DNA of 64,000 bases, from NCBI RefSeq assembly GCF_900009145.1, contig NZ_LN889764.1, positions 48,527 to 112,526 of the forward strand. Direction: 5' to 3'. The stretch comes from Planktothrix tepida PCC 9214 (GTDB taxonomy: Bacteria > Cyanobacteriota > Cyanobacteriia > Cyanobacteriales > Microcoleaceae). The notes beneath the pieces are model-generated. The model made no database searches. It had not been told where the DNA came from and was given only the letters and a program-made list of their open reading frames with translations. This document shows, piece after piece, positions 27,107-36,014 of the stretch (positions are counted from its first letter, which is position 1; each line of letters begins with the position of its first letter). The position numbers and the translations under genes are program-made.

Positions 27107-28536
27107 ATAATATACTGATGCAAGATGCTGAACGTCATCCCCAACTATTTGTCTGGAATGGTGCAATTGAATCTAATCAATTAGAAGTCTGGTTACAAGA
27201 GCATCAATTGAATTTACCTCAAGATTTAATTGAACTTTGGAAACAGACGAATGGGGGTGGCTTGTTCGAGACTGAAACTATTCTTAGTCCATTTGCGGAT
27301 GAGAGCTTAGGAGATGATATTGAGAGTGTGAATGAGCTTCACTACTCTCAAGGAATGTCAAAAAATTATTTACTATTTCATCTGGGAACAGGATTGAGTG
27401 CTGTTCGTTTAACCGATGGGTATTATGTTAAACTTGATGAGAGTTATCAAGAAATTGCTCAATTCCAGAGTTTAGATGATTGGTATGGACATGAACTGCG
27501 AGAAGAATATGCAAAACGTTACAATTTTGAGCTAGAGGCTTTAAAAGATATTCGGAAACGTTTACTTGACAGAAAAGAATTGTATTTTGAAAAAGGATTT
27601 AAGTTGTCTAAAAGAGAAAAAGAGAAATTTAAAAACTTAGAATATCGTCTTGATTACGAAATTACACAACGTGAAGAAATGATGTTATCAGAAAATATAA
27701 AAAAAACAATCTCAGAGCCTATTTATTCAGAGATAAAACGTGGACGGAAAATTTTGGATAAATTGCGTATATCTGAATGGCAAGAGGCACAACAGTTCTT
27801 AGAGGATATTTATGAGCGTTGTTATGCACTAGAAGTAAATAGGGTTTCAGAAGTGGAGCAAATTATTAGTAGTTCTGGATGGTTATTACCAACTTCAACG
27901 TTGTCTAAATCTGATTTAGTTTTATTAGTAGATTTTGAACAAGTCAAAGATAGAGACAGCTTTTTTATAGAAACGCTGATGATCCCAAAGCGTATAAACG
28001 AAACTTTATCAAACTGGAATTGGAAGGAAGAATCTAAGGAAGAATCTAAGGAAGAATCTAAGGAAGAATCTAAGGAAGAATCTAAGGAAGAATCTTTCGT
28101 TAACAAACGCTACCCAATACTAGAACAGGCGGTAAAAGCACACTTGAATAAAGACTTTTACCTCAGTGTTTCAACTCTGATACCTCAGATAGAGGGATTG
28201 CTTAGAGATGTTCTGGATGAGCCGGAGGATTTTAATTCTTTATCTAAAGAGCATATGAAGAAAGCAACTAATCAGTTAATAGATGGTTGGAAAAATAAGT
28301 TTTCAAAGCTCCTCAACGGCCAAGTTGCAATGCTTGAGAGACTGCCTCATTGGGTTGATAATTTATACGATGAATACAAACCAAAAACAAAGCCAGGAGC
28401 AATAATACCAGGAAAAATTTACCGTAATGGAATTTGTCATGGCTTGCAGTTAGACTTTGGCTCAGAAAAAAATTCTTTGCAGTTAATTTTGCTCCTTGAT
28501 CGTATTATATATTTTACAGGACTTGAGGAAAGTTAA
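27103..28536 (+). CDS. SUKH (SMI1/KNR4) immunity-like domain fused to a HEPN-like domain
   Basis: The 477-residue protein begins with a SUKH domain (residues about 1-135: LEVWLQEHQLNLPQDLIELW, TNGGGLFETETILSPF, LFHLGTG), a fold that gives immunity against contact-dependent toxins. A charged helical region and six KEES repeats follow (28024-28095). Residues about 345-475 form an alpha-helical domain ending KIYRNGICHG, which contains R-x4-H, the catalytic signature of HEPN RNases. It overlaps the toxin remnant by four bases. It could be immunity protein, RNase effector or both. The domain order is seen; function is inferred. Confidence 0.65.
   Translation: MNNILMQDAERHPQLFVWNGAIESNQLEVWLQEHQLNLPQDLIELWKQTNGGGLFETETILSPFADESLGDDIESVNELHYSQGMSKNYLLFHLGTGLSAVRLTDGYYVKLDESYQEIAQFQSLDDWYGHELREEYAKRYNFELEALKDIRKRLLDRKELYFEKGFKLSKREKEKFKNLEYRLDYEITQREEMMLSENIKKTISEPIYSEIKRGRKILDKLRISEWQEAQQFLEDIYERCYALEVNRVSEVEQIISSSGWLLPTSTLSKSDLVLLVDFEQVKDRDSFFIETLMIPKRINETLSNWNWKEESKEESKEESKEESKEESKEESFVNKRYPILEQAVKAHLNKDFYLSVSTLIPQIEGLLRDVLDEPEDFNSLSKEHMKKATNQLIDGWKNKFSKLLNGQVAMLERLPHWVDNLYDEYKPKTKPGAIIPGKIYRNGICHGLQLDFGSEKNSLQLILLLDRIIYFTGLEES
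28024..28095 (+). repeat. Six in-frame 12-bp tandem repeats
   Basis: AAGGAAGAATCT is repeated six times without change and encodes KEES x6, a charged linker between the N- and C-terminal parts of the SUKH-HEPN protein. Perfect identity suggests recent slippage. Confidence 0.95.
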
Positions 28537-28568
28537 TCAAGGATTTTTAAATAGGTTGTAGCAGGGCA

Positions 28569-28659
28569 TCTAGTCTAATAAAATGTAGGCTGATTCGGAA
28601 AATTAAAGACTAAATGTTTATAAATTACAAGTTTCAATAACCTACATAATTAGACTAGA
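28569..28659. terminator. Long inverted repeat between convergent genes
   Basis: TCTAGTCTAATAAAATGTAG (28569-28588) pairs with CCTACATAATTAGACTAGA (28641-28659) apart from a small bulge, with a loop of about 51 bases. It sits between the SUKH-HEPN gene and the convergent IMS-domain gene and may terminate both, or be a decayed mobile-element end. Confidence 0.5.
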
Positions 28660-28718
28660 AGAGAGCGATCGCTATTTCTATAAAAATATCGATTTAGATA
28701 CGCTTGCTAATCCTGTTT

Positions 28719-30890
28719 TTACTCAGAACTCAGATAATTACTATCTTCTATTTTCCAAAACCCTTGATCAAAGGTTAAGTAAAATCGGTATTTTTTAGAT
28801 CGAGGGTAATCAGTTGTATTACCCTTATCAATTTTACCATTAATATATAAGGTCATTTTTTCAACAACTGTAGCATCAAATACAGCTTTACCGGGGGATG
28901 ATTTAACATATTCTAAGCTCTCAAGTTTGCTGAACTCATATTCATAATAAGCACTATTACTTTTTAACCATTGTATGGAATCAATTGTATCTTTTAGCTT
29001 TTTTCCTGTAGCCAGTTGTGCTACTAACTGTTGATCATAAGGTGCTGCTAACATACGCTGTTTAGCATTCAGCCATTTTTCAATCAATTGAGTTGCTTTT
29101 TTTTGCATTAAGGCTGAAATATTCATGCTAATTAAATAATTAGACTGACTTGTTGCAGAAACTTCAATAATATAATTTCCAGTGCTTGATAATTTTCCAG
29201 ACCATTGACTTTGACCATTTGTAACGGAAGCTATCGTTTGACCTTGTGGTGAAATCAAAGTTAAGTTAACGTCGCCTTGTTTTCTTTGAAGTAATAACTC
29301 TTGTCCCGCAGCAGCCCAAACATGATAACGATGACGCTCGTTAGGTTGAATTGGATTCTTAACTGTTGCTCCTGTACTTCCTACATTAAAACGGACATTG
29401 TAGGTTTTGATTAATGGTGTAGATAAAACAACCGTCTTTTTCTTAGTTTTCTGCTCATAAGCCTTTGCTACTTGGAAATTTTTACTATACTGTAAATAAC
29501 GATTTTTAGCCGTTTCATATTGAGAAGATTCAGGGGAAACATCCCCCATTAATTTTGCAGCTTTTTGCCATTTTTCTGCGATTAGTGACCATTCTTGAGC
29601 CGTTTTAGCTTTTTTTCCACTGATTGCAGCCTCTTGTGCAATTTGTACTGCTATTTTAAATTCTTCATGATTAGTATGATAAGTAGTAATTTGAGGTGTT
29701 TTTTGCTCAATTAAATTTTGTTTTTGAGGTAGTTTTTGATTAGCAATTTTAAGTTCTGTTTCTAACTTTGATGCAAGGTCTACTGTTTGTTGATATTGCA
29801 CCTGTATCTGAGCATACTCTTGTTCTTTTTGTTGTAATTGACTTTGCAGTGTAAATGTTTGTTGACGAGACTCTTCTTGTTGTTGTAACTGAGTTTCTAG
29901 TTTAGAAACTTTTGTAACAGATTCATGATTTTTACTGGCTTCAATCAAAATATCTTTTTTTATTTTTTGGTTATTAAAATCATAGATTATACCTATTATT
30001 CCACATAGAATCACTGCTGTTACTGTGCTAATTCGCCAGAAAATTAAAGAATTTTTATATTTTCCGTTCTGGCTTTTAGCTAAAGATACTTCTTGTTGAT
30101 ATTTTTCATTTTGGTTTTTAGCAATAGATAATTCTTGATTAATTTGTTGTTCTTTTTGATTCAAATATATAAGCTTTTGAGTCAAAGATTGAGATTGATT
30201 TTTGGCAAAATTAAGATCATTAATTAATGAATTATATTTTTGTTTCAAATCTTCTAATTCATCAGAAGAATAATTTTTTGAACTTTGAGCTAAACTCAAT
30301 TTTAGTTTTAAATTTTCTATTTCTTTTTGCAATTTATCTAAGTCTTCTACCTTCTTTTTGTCAGCTAAACTCAGTTTTAGCTTTAAAGTATCTATTTGTT
30401 TTTTTAAATCGGTATTTTCAATCTGCAAATTATTTTGCTTTTCTACATCTTGATCACCGGGTACAACAAAATCAGGAGGCTGAAAGTTTGAACTATAAAA
30501 ATTATTGTGAAACCAGATGCTAATTTCATAAGCATATTTTAGATTTTCTAAAGCAATATTTTTATTATTTAAAAATTTATGATTAGCCTTATTTCCATGC
30601 ATACGAATTTTATGAAATAGGCAATAAATTTCTTTAGGTATAATATTTTGATTATACAACCTATTGATTAAATCTTTTTGTTCTTCATTACGTTTAAAAA
30701 TTAATCGTTTTTTGATTGATATTATCTGAACCATCCGTTCTCCAAATTGACGCAATTTCATCAAGCTGGTATTTGGATCATTATTATAATATTTTTCAGC
30801 AAGACTTACTAATGTTAGTAATTCTCGATCATGAACTTCTAAAAAATCAAAGTTATTTGATGAAGTTAATTTTGTTATTGTTGATCTCAT
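28719..30890 (-). CDS. DUF4145 (HEPN-like) / coiled-coil / transmembrane / IMS-domain protein
   Basis: The 723-residue protein starts with a DUF4145-like helical domain (residues about 20-125; LMKLRQFGERMVQIIS, IRMHGNKANH), found in HEPN-type RNase-like and restriction proteins. A coiled coil (about 145-280), one membrane helix (about 281-302, FWRISTVTAVILCGIIGIIY), another coiled coil, a beta-rich segment (about 490-590) and a C-terminal IMS domain (about 600-720: LIEKWLNAKQRMLAAPYD, FDATVVEKMTLYI, GFWKIEDSNYL) follow. IMS domains occur in ARC6/Ftn2-type division proteins and many cyanobacterial membrane proteins. The role is unknown. Confidence 0.75.
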   Translation of the reverse strand: MRSTITKLTSSNNFDFLEVHDRELLTLVSLAEKYYNNDPNTSLMKLRQFGERMVQIISIKKRLIFKRNEEQKDLINRLYNQNIIPKEIYCLFHKIRMHGNKANHKFLNNKNIALENLKYAYEISIWFHNNFYSSNFQPPDFVVPGDQDVEKQNNLQIENTDLKKQIDTLKLKLSLADKKKVEDLDKLQKEIENLKLKLSLAQSSKNYSSDELEDLKQKYNSLINDLNFAKNQSQSLTQKLIYLNQKEQQINQELSIAKNQNEKYQQEVSLAKSQNGKYKNSLIFWRISTVTAVILCGIIGIIYDFNNQKIKKDILIEASKNHESVTKVSKLETQLQQQEESRQQTFTLQSQLQQKEQEYAQIQVQYQQTVDLASKLETELKIANQKLPQKQNLIEQKTPQITTYHTNHEEFKIAVQIAQEAAISGKKAKTAQEWSLIAEKWQKAAKLMGDVSPESSQYETAKNRYLQYSKNFQVAKAYEQKTKKKTVVLSTPLIKTYNVRFNVGSTGATVKNPIQPNERHRYHVWAAAGQELLLQRKQGDVNLTLISPQGQTIASVTNGQSQWSGKLSSTGNYIIEVSATSQSNYLISMNISALMQKKATQLIEKWLNAKQRMLAAPYDQQLVAQLATGKKLKDTIDSIQWLKSNSAYYEYEFSKLESLEYVKSSPGKAVFDATVVEKMTLYINGKIDKGNTTDYPRSKKYRFYLTFDQGFWKIEDSNYLSSE

Positions 30891-31377
30891 GGCTTTAAAT
30901 TAAAAGGGATAGATTCAGAAAAAAAGCTTCATTTTTACTAAAAGCTCTTGTTTTAAAGCATAAGGGTGATCGCCCTTTTTGATGCTCGAAGGAAATGTTC
31001 TAGTTTTCTGTTTAAGAATTTATTGTTACCGATCAAAAATTACGCCAAAATTATAAAAAACTGTTTTTATTTATTCTAATTTAGACGTAATCACTGTAAA
31101 TGAAATTAGGGGGTAGCGGAGAAATAACAACTCAGAATAGATGATGAATTGAAGTCATAGGCTAGTGGTGTTTACGCGATCGCGTAGCTGCCACAATGAG
31201 GGCATCGCATCCACCATTTTTTGAGCGATATAATAGAAGTTTATCCCTCACATAATGTTTTGTAAATCAGTGAAATTACGGAACTTTCATATTTTTTAAT
31301 GTTCCGGTTCAATCTACCCCCTCGTTAGTTGAGTGATGTTGCTGAAATCTGCTCTCTAAAACCGAGGGGTGATGCTG
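30891..31377. other. Intergenic stretch, no gene seen
   Basis: About 490 bp hold a short hairpin with a T-tail (AAGGGTGATCGCCCTTTTT, about 30962-30980), a HIP1 palindrome near 31177 (GCGATCGC) and nothing coding that I can support. Confidence 0.5.
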
Positions 31378-31563
31378 CTACCAGTCCGAATCTGATTCGT
31401 TTCCCTCCCACATCTCCCGTTCTGAATCTCGTTCTAATTCCCGATCTAAGGCATTTTGTTCTCGGTAATCATCGTAACTATCCTGAACATCTCGGTCGTA
31501 ATCATAGTCGTGGTCGTCGTTGTCGTAACCGTCCTCACCGGGGCCAAAATTATCGTAACTCAT
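31378..31563 (-). CDS. Small acidic Asp/Tyr/Arg-rich protein, unknown
   Basis: From the ATG at 31563 the product has 61 residues and is rich in D, E, Y and R (YDNDDHDYDYDRDVQDSYDD and similar). AAGGA lies eight bases upstream, which supports a real gene although the composition is low-complexity. A TTG at 31569 would add two residues. It is just upstream of nothing it clearly pairs with; the mrp operon ends 135 bp to its right. No function can be given. Confidence 0.55.
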   Translation of the reverse strand: MSYDNFGPGEDGYDNDDHDYDYDRDVQDSYDDYREQNALDRELERDSEREMWEGNESDSDW

Positions 31564-31697
31564 GGTCAAAATCCTTCATGATCAGTTCTACTGACCTATT
31601 GCAACCTGCGAACAAAATTACGCAAATTTTCAAAAAATTTTTTAGAGTTGGTTTGCGAGGCTTGGCGAGTTTTCCCACAAACCCGGTTTTCTATTAA

Positions 31698-32360
31698 TTA
31701 CAATAATCCCCGATACCGAATAAATAATAAAATCGCCGCCCACGATCCTAATGCTACTTTAATCGCCACTAAAATATTTAATAACGGGACAGCACCGCCA
31801 CTAAATAGCCCCCCTAACTCGCCATGGAGTAACTCATATCCGGCTAAAGTAACCACCGACAAAACAATAAAAGCTAAAACCGAAATCTTTTCCCAATCAG
31901 CGGCAGCATAACGCTTATAAATGCCTTGCATCCACTCAGGAGAAGAGGTAATTGCTACTAAACCGATCGCAGTTCCTCCCGCCACTCCTGCTGCAAAACC
32001 GCCCCCCGGACTCAGATGACCCCGAATGGCTAATTCTACCCCAACTAACGCGCTAATTGTTGCTCCCAAACGGGCTAAAACAATTGAAGCTTCATCGGTA
32101 AATTGATGAACTTTAGCATAAGGTTTTTCATTCGCTAATAGGTAATAAACCCCCATAATTGAGATTGTAAAAACGATCACTTCAAAAATCGTATCGTAAA
32201 GTCGATTTCTTAAAATAATTGCCGTGACCGCATTGGGAATTCCACTATCTTTAATAATTGATTCCACAATCGTTAAACTTGGTAAATCCCCAAGGGTGTT
32301 CGGCATTACTAAAAACTTAATATAAATGGCAATAACCGCTAGAATATAAACCCATTTCAT
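31698..32360 (-). CDS. mrpB: Na+/H+ antiporter subunit MrpB (MnhB-like)
   Basis: This last gene of the mrp operon encodes 220 residues with about six membrane helices and the MnhB signature GHLSPGGGFAAGVAGG. An extra N-terminal segment precedes it, as in other cyanobacteria. It is part of the multi-subunit Mrp cation/proton antiporter in the membrane. Its ATG overlaps the stop of the DUF4040 gene (ATGA). No terminator is obvious after it. Confidence 0.9.
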   Translation of the reverse strand: MKWVYILAVIAIYIKFLVMPNTLGDLPSLTIVESIIKDSGIPNAVTAIILRNRLYDTIFEVIVFTISIMGVYYLLANEKPYAKVHQFTDEASIVLARLGATISALVGVELAIRGHLSPGGGFAAGVAGGTAIGLVAITSSPEWMQGIYKRYAAADWEKISVLAFIVLSVVTLAGYELLHGELGGLFSGGAVPLLNILVAIKVALGSWAAILLFIRYRGLL

Positions 32361-32911
32361 GACTGTTTCTCCCCTGATTCTGATAAACTAAAATAAGTTA
32401 AACGAGTATCTAACAAGGACAATTGAGTTTGCATCACCTGATAAAGCCGTTGAATTCGAGTTAAGGTGTGATAAGATTGCGGTTTCTCATCATTCATACA
32501 AACGGCATGAACTTCTTTATCCATCAACGCTTGTTTTAACGCTTTCTCATCGGGATAGGCCACTAACTCCAAACGTAAATGATATTTGTTAAAGACTTTT
32601 CTAAACTGTTCCAACAGTTCGCTAAATTTCCCTTCTTTGGCTTCCTTCTCCAAGTCTTTCAACACTCCCAAACGCACGACCAATGAGGAACGCACCGCCA
32701 CCGCATACAGGGTAATTGCCAACATTGTCCCCACTAATGCTTCGGTTAAAGCGACGTCCGGCGCTCCTAAAACGGTGTAAAGTAAGGCTGCGATCGCCCC
32801 CAAGATTCCCCGCACCACCAAAGCATGATAAGGATTTTCCTGAAACACTAACATCGTCGCCGCTAAGGGGAGTAAAGACGCGATTACACTCACATAACTG
32901 TTGTCGTTCAT
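32357..32911 (-). CDS. DUF4040/MbhD-type Mrp subunit (short MrpA-like)
   Basis: The 184-residue protein starts with three or four helices containing LGAPDVALTEALVGTMLAIT, the DUF4040 (MbhD) motif that in Bacillus forms the C-terminal part of the large MrpA. A soluble tail of about 90 residues follows. So the large MrpA of other bacteria is reduced here to a separate small subunit. It overlaps mrpG and mrpB by four bases each. Confidence 0.85.
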   Translation of the reverse strand: MNDNSYVSVIASLLPLAATMLVFQENPYHALVVRGILGAIAALLYTVLGAPDVALTEALVGTMLAITLYAVAVRSSLVVRLGVLKDLEKEAKEGKFSELLEQFRKVFNKYHLRLELVAYPDEKALKQALMDKEVHAVCMNDEKPQSYHTLTRIQRLYQVMQTQLSLLDTRLTYFSLSESGEKQS

Positions 32912-33183
32912 GAGTCCTCCTCATTATTAGAACAGTAAGCTAACACATAACCCAGCATCGTATTCCACAGCATCAGAGAAATCAGGGCTAAGATCAGGAA
33001 CGGCCATTGTCTGGGAACTTTCACCAGCAACCCCAGGATAATCAGCATTGATCCCAGAGTATCCGCGATGGTTAGGGTATGGAGTTTGAATAAAACTGAT
33101 CGCAAACCCAATAACGGTAACGTTCCCCAAAACCAGAACACAATTCCTAAACCAATCAACCCATAACCTAATCCGTCAATCAT
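32908..33183 (-). CDS. mrpG: Na+/H+ antiporter subunit MrpG
   Basis: The 91-residue protein has three helices and the MnhG pattern (LGLRSVLFKLHTLTIADTLG, then LGLLVK). It belongs to the small-subunit core of the Mrp complex. Start and stop overlap the neighbouring genes by ATGA. Confidence 0.9.
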   Translation of the reverse strand: MIDGLGYGLIGLGIVFWFWGTLPLLGLRSVLFKLHTLTIADTLGSMLIILGLLVKVPRQWPFLILALISLMLWNTMLGYVLAYCSNNEEDS

Positions 33184-33434
33184 TGGTAATTTATCCTTTT
33201 TAAAAGTTGAGCAAGTAACATAAATCCGGCATTTCCAACACTAAGGATGATCACTCCCGCAACCCCAATCATCCAATCATCTCTCATCACAGAGATAACA
33301 AGAATCATCATCGAACACTTGGTGGCGATACTGGCTAAGGCTAACATCTTCTGCCAGACATCATCTTCTTGCCAACAGGCTTCATAAAGGGGAATCAACA
33401 ATGCGATAATCATTGCAATCAATAACAAATTCAT
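33180..33434 (-). CDS. mrpF: Na+/H+ antiporter subunit MrpF
   Basis: The start is placed at 33434 (MNLLLIAMIIALLIPL), whose ATG overlaps the mrpE stop by four bases like every other junction of the operon; a longer frame to 33473 would overlap mrpE by 43 bp. The 84-residue product has three membrane helices, as usual for MnhF/MrpF. Confidence 0.88.
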   Translation of the reverse strand: MNLLLIAMIIALLIPLYEACWQEDDVWQKMLALASIATKCSMMILVISVMRDDWMIGVAGVIILSVGNAGFMLLAQLLKRINYQ

Positions 33435-33820
33435 GACAGTTTTCTCCGTACTACCCGATGAACGGCATACCACCCTTTTTCGTGATATTTCAACACAATG
33501 GTTTTTGGCGTAAAGGTAATCAGAAAAATATCTAAAAAGATCAGTCCGGGTGTTCGTTGCGGTTTGACTCGTTCCATGATGATTTCTTCCTCATTATGGG
33601 GATGAAAAATCATTTCGATCGCCTCCAGATAAGCTTGAGGAATTGCCACTAAAACCTCCCCTAAAGTTCGCATCCAATCTTTTAATGCGGTGGGTGTTTT
33701 TTTAAGTCCGGGTATTAAAAAAGCGATCGCCACGCCAATAATAATATTGGTGACAGTGAAATTTGCTGTTAATAGAAACCAAATGGTTAATCGTAATATC
33801 AGATTCAGATATCCAATCAT
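33431..33820 (-). CDS. mrpE: Na+/H+ antiporter subunit MrpE
   Basis: The start is set at 33820 (MIGYLNLILRLTIWFLLTAN), which overlaps the mrpD stop by ATGA; a longer frame begins at 33835. The 129-residue product has two or three N-terminal helices and a polar C-terminal half (YLEAIEMIFHP, FLITFTPKTIVL), the MnhE pattern. Confidence 0.88.
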   Translation of the reverse strand: MIGYLNLILRLTIWFLLTANFTVTNIIIGVAIAFLIPGLKKTPTALKDWMRTLGEVLVAIPQAYLEAIEMIFHPHNEEEIIMERVKPQRTPGLIFLDIFLITFTPKTIVLKYHEKGWYAVHRVVRRKLS

Positions 33821-35244
33821 GCCCACACCATCCAAAATAATAGGATTAACATCACACTCATCACCCCCATCAAATGATCAATTTGTTCAAGCATACGGGG
33901 AAGTTTGAGGGAGATTTTTTGAATAATGAACAAATAAACGAACCATCCCAAGAAAATCGTTGCCAGAGGTTTGATAATATTAGCAATAGTATAAGCGTCG
34001 TAATAAGCCACATTTGCTACTACCAACCCTGCCAATAACAAAATCAACCCAGGCCAAAAACCAGGCCGGATTTTATCTTCTCCCCCACGCGGTAGAAAAA
34101 TAAATTTGGCAAAGGAGATCGCGGTTCCCAATGCAGCAAGATTCATGCCGATTACTTGCCAAGGGAGGAGATTTTTCATCGTTAATACCTTTGCCCCAAA
34201 CCCCGACAATAGGGGAAAACCGGAGATGGAGAAACTTGCGATTGCCAACGCTATCCACAGGCGAGTATTGATAGGTTTGTGTTGTAGTTCTTTAAAACTC
34301 CGACTCGGTAAAACCCCGGAAATTAGAAATAAAGCCGATTTAACTAAGCCATGGGTTAGGGCGTAAAATCCCCCTACTTCCGGCGCAGCCAGCACAAACC
34401 CTAACTGGGATATGGTGTGAAACGCCAGCATCCGCTTCGTATCCTTTTCAAACATGGCATAGAACACCCCCAGCAAGGCAGTTCCCACCCCAAAGATCCG
34501 AATAATCGGGTCAAGTTCACTCACCGTTAGGGCGATCCGCACCATTGGGAATACTCCCGCTTTCACTACCACCCCCGACATTAACGCCGATACAGGTGCT
34601 TCAGATTCTGAGTGGGTTAAGGGCAACCACAGCCCCGATACAAAAATACCTCCCTTAACTAATAAACCCAACAAAATCAAAGCCACTGCTTCTGGCGGGA
34701 CTCCCTGCAACCCTGCAAAGGCGAAGGAATGATGGGTTTGATAAACTAACACCGCCCCTACTAAATAAAAGAGCATGGCGACGTTGCTGACAAACAGATA
34801 CCGCAACCCAACCCAAATCGACCGATCTGAACGCGGATAAGCAATCAGGAGAAAGGAGGCAATACTAATCACCTCTAACGCCACATATAAACTGATCAAA
34901 TCTGCACAGGCAAAAGCCGCGTTAATACTGCCATGTAAAATAATCGTTTGGGTATAGAAAAAAGTGCTTTTATTCGTGTGCCAACAGTAGAGGATAACGG
35001 CGGCAGTAACTAACCCATTAGTTAAGATAAAATAACCACTCAGTTGATCGAGCATTAAGGTAACACCAAAATGATCAATTAACTGCATTGTCAAGGGAGA
35101 TGAATTAACACATTGGTACAACCCATAAGCAATGGAAATAAACGCAACGAATAACGTAAAAAATCGATCTAGTTTTGGAACCAGATAAACTGTAAATCCC
35201 GCCAAAAAAGGCAGCGCAATCCAAACAAGAGCAAGAGTGATCAT
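33817..35244 (-). CDS. mrpD: Na+/H+ antiporter subunit MrpD (NuoL/M/N-like)
   Basis: The 475-residue protein has about 14 membrane helices and the proton-channel fold shared with complex I. YVALEVISIASFLLIAY carries the conserved glutamate, and KGGIFVSGLWLPLTHSESEA with SALMSGVVVKAG the lysine-bearing helices. It is the large proton/cation-translocating subunit. The GTG/ATG region at 35244 overlaps the mrpC end by four bases. Confidence 0.93.
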   Translation of the reverse strand: MITLALVWIALPFLAGFTVYLVPKLDRFFTLFVAFISIAYGLYQCVNSSPLTMQLIDHFGVTLMLDQLSGYFILTNGLVTAAVILYCWHTNKSTFFYTQTIILHGSINAAFACADLISLYVALEVISIASFLLIAYPRSDRSIWVGLRYLFVSNVAMLFYLVGAVLVYQTHHSFAFAGLQGVPPEAVALILLGLLVKGGIFVSGLWLPLTHSESEAPVSALMSGVVVKAGVFPMVRIALTVSELDPIIRIFGVGTALLGVFYAMFEKDTKRMLAFHTISQLGFVLAAPEVGGFYALTHGLVKSALFLISGVLPSRSFKELQHKPINTRLWIALAIASFSISGFPLLSGFGAKVLTMKNLLPWQVIGMNLAALGTAISFAKFIFLPRGGEDKIRPGFWPGLILLLAGLVVANVAYYDAYTIANIIKPLATIFLGWFVYLFIIQKISLKLPRMLEQIDHLMGVMSVMLILLFWMVWA

Positions 35245-35576
35245 GGTGTGTTATTTTTCTCGATCTCGTTCGTTTCCAAAGTGGGATTATCCCGTGCCAG
35301 CTTCATCGCCCCAACCAACATTAACGCTTGAATCGAAAGACCGATGACAATGGCAGTTAAAATCACGGCTTGGGGAACTGGATCGGCGTAAGTGGTATTT
35401 TGAACATCTGTAAGAATTGGGGTTAACAAACCCCCCCGTGATGCGATGAACACATAGTAGGCGATCACACCCGTACTCATGATGTCCATTGAGATGATCT
35501 TCATCAGCAGGTTTTGTTTAAGGATAATTCCAAAAAACCCGCACAAAATTGTTGCAAAGACGAAGGCTTCTAACAC
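35241..35576 (-). CDS. mrpC: Na+/H+ antiporter subunit MrpC (NuoK-like)
   Basis: The first gene of the operon encodes 111 residues with three helices of NuoK type (FGIILKQNLLMKIISMDIMS, then DPVPQAVILTAIVIGLSIQA). It starts with GTG at 35576 and has only a weak ribosome site. The operon order C-D-E-F-G-DUF4040-B is the cyanobacterial one, linked to sodium tolerance and pH or bicarbonate homeostasis in other species. Confidence 0.92.
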   Translation of the reverse strand: MLEAFVFATILCGFFGIILKQNLLMKIISMDIMSTGVIAYYVFIASRGGLLTPILTDVQNTTYADPVPQAVILTAIVIGLSIQALMLVGAMKLARDNPTLETNEIEKNNTP

Positions 35577-36014
35577 GACAATGAGCGGTTGGCTAAGGGT
35601 AATTTTTAATTCAATTTGAAAGACAAGAGGGCTGATTTGTTGGGATCAGCGATAGTGATTTGCAAGGATTCAACCTCCCTGATTGAACTGCAAATAATCA
35701 TTGATAGGAACTTTCGATTGAATGAAATACATCAGCAGCAGCAATTCAAGAATTGCCCAGAATGGTATATTTCATCAACTCGTCAACGGCTATAGGCTGG
35801 AACGATTTGCTAATTGATGTGTGCATAGTTTGGTGCTGATGCCTAAACTAATAAATAATGCTATAACTATCTTGGCTCTATAAAAACGAGCTAACTTAAA
35901 TATAAGTCTATAGCAACAACAATCTAGTTGTCAAGACCGTTGGCTATCTCGATTCAACTTTTTTCTTTTACCTCACTTAAATCCAAAAAACCATGAAAAA
36001 CAAGAAAAAAGAGG
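35577..36014. other. Intergenic stretch upstream of the mrp operon
   Basis: About 440 bp without a gene. It must hold the mrp promoter and the end of the downstream ABC-ATPase transcript, but I see no clear hairpin or promoter in it. Confidence 0.5.

Noticed and set aside
34106..34366. + strand frame inside mrpD
   Set aside because: Antisense shadow of a clear membrane-protein gene.
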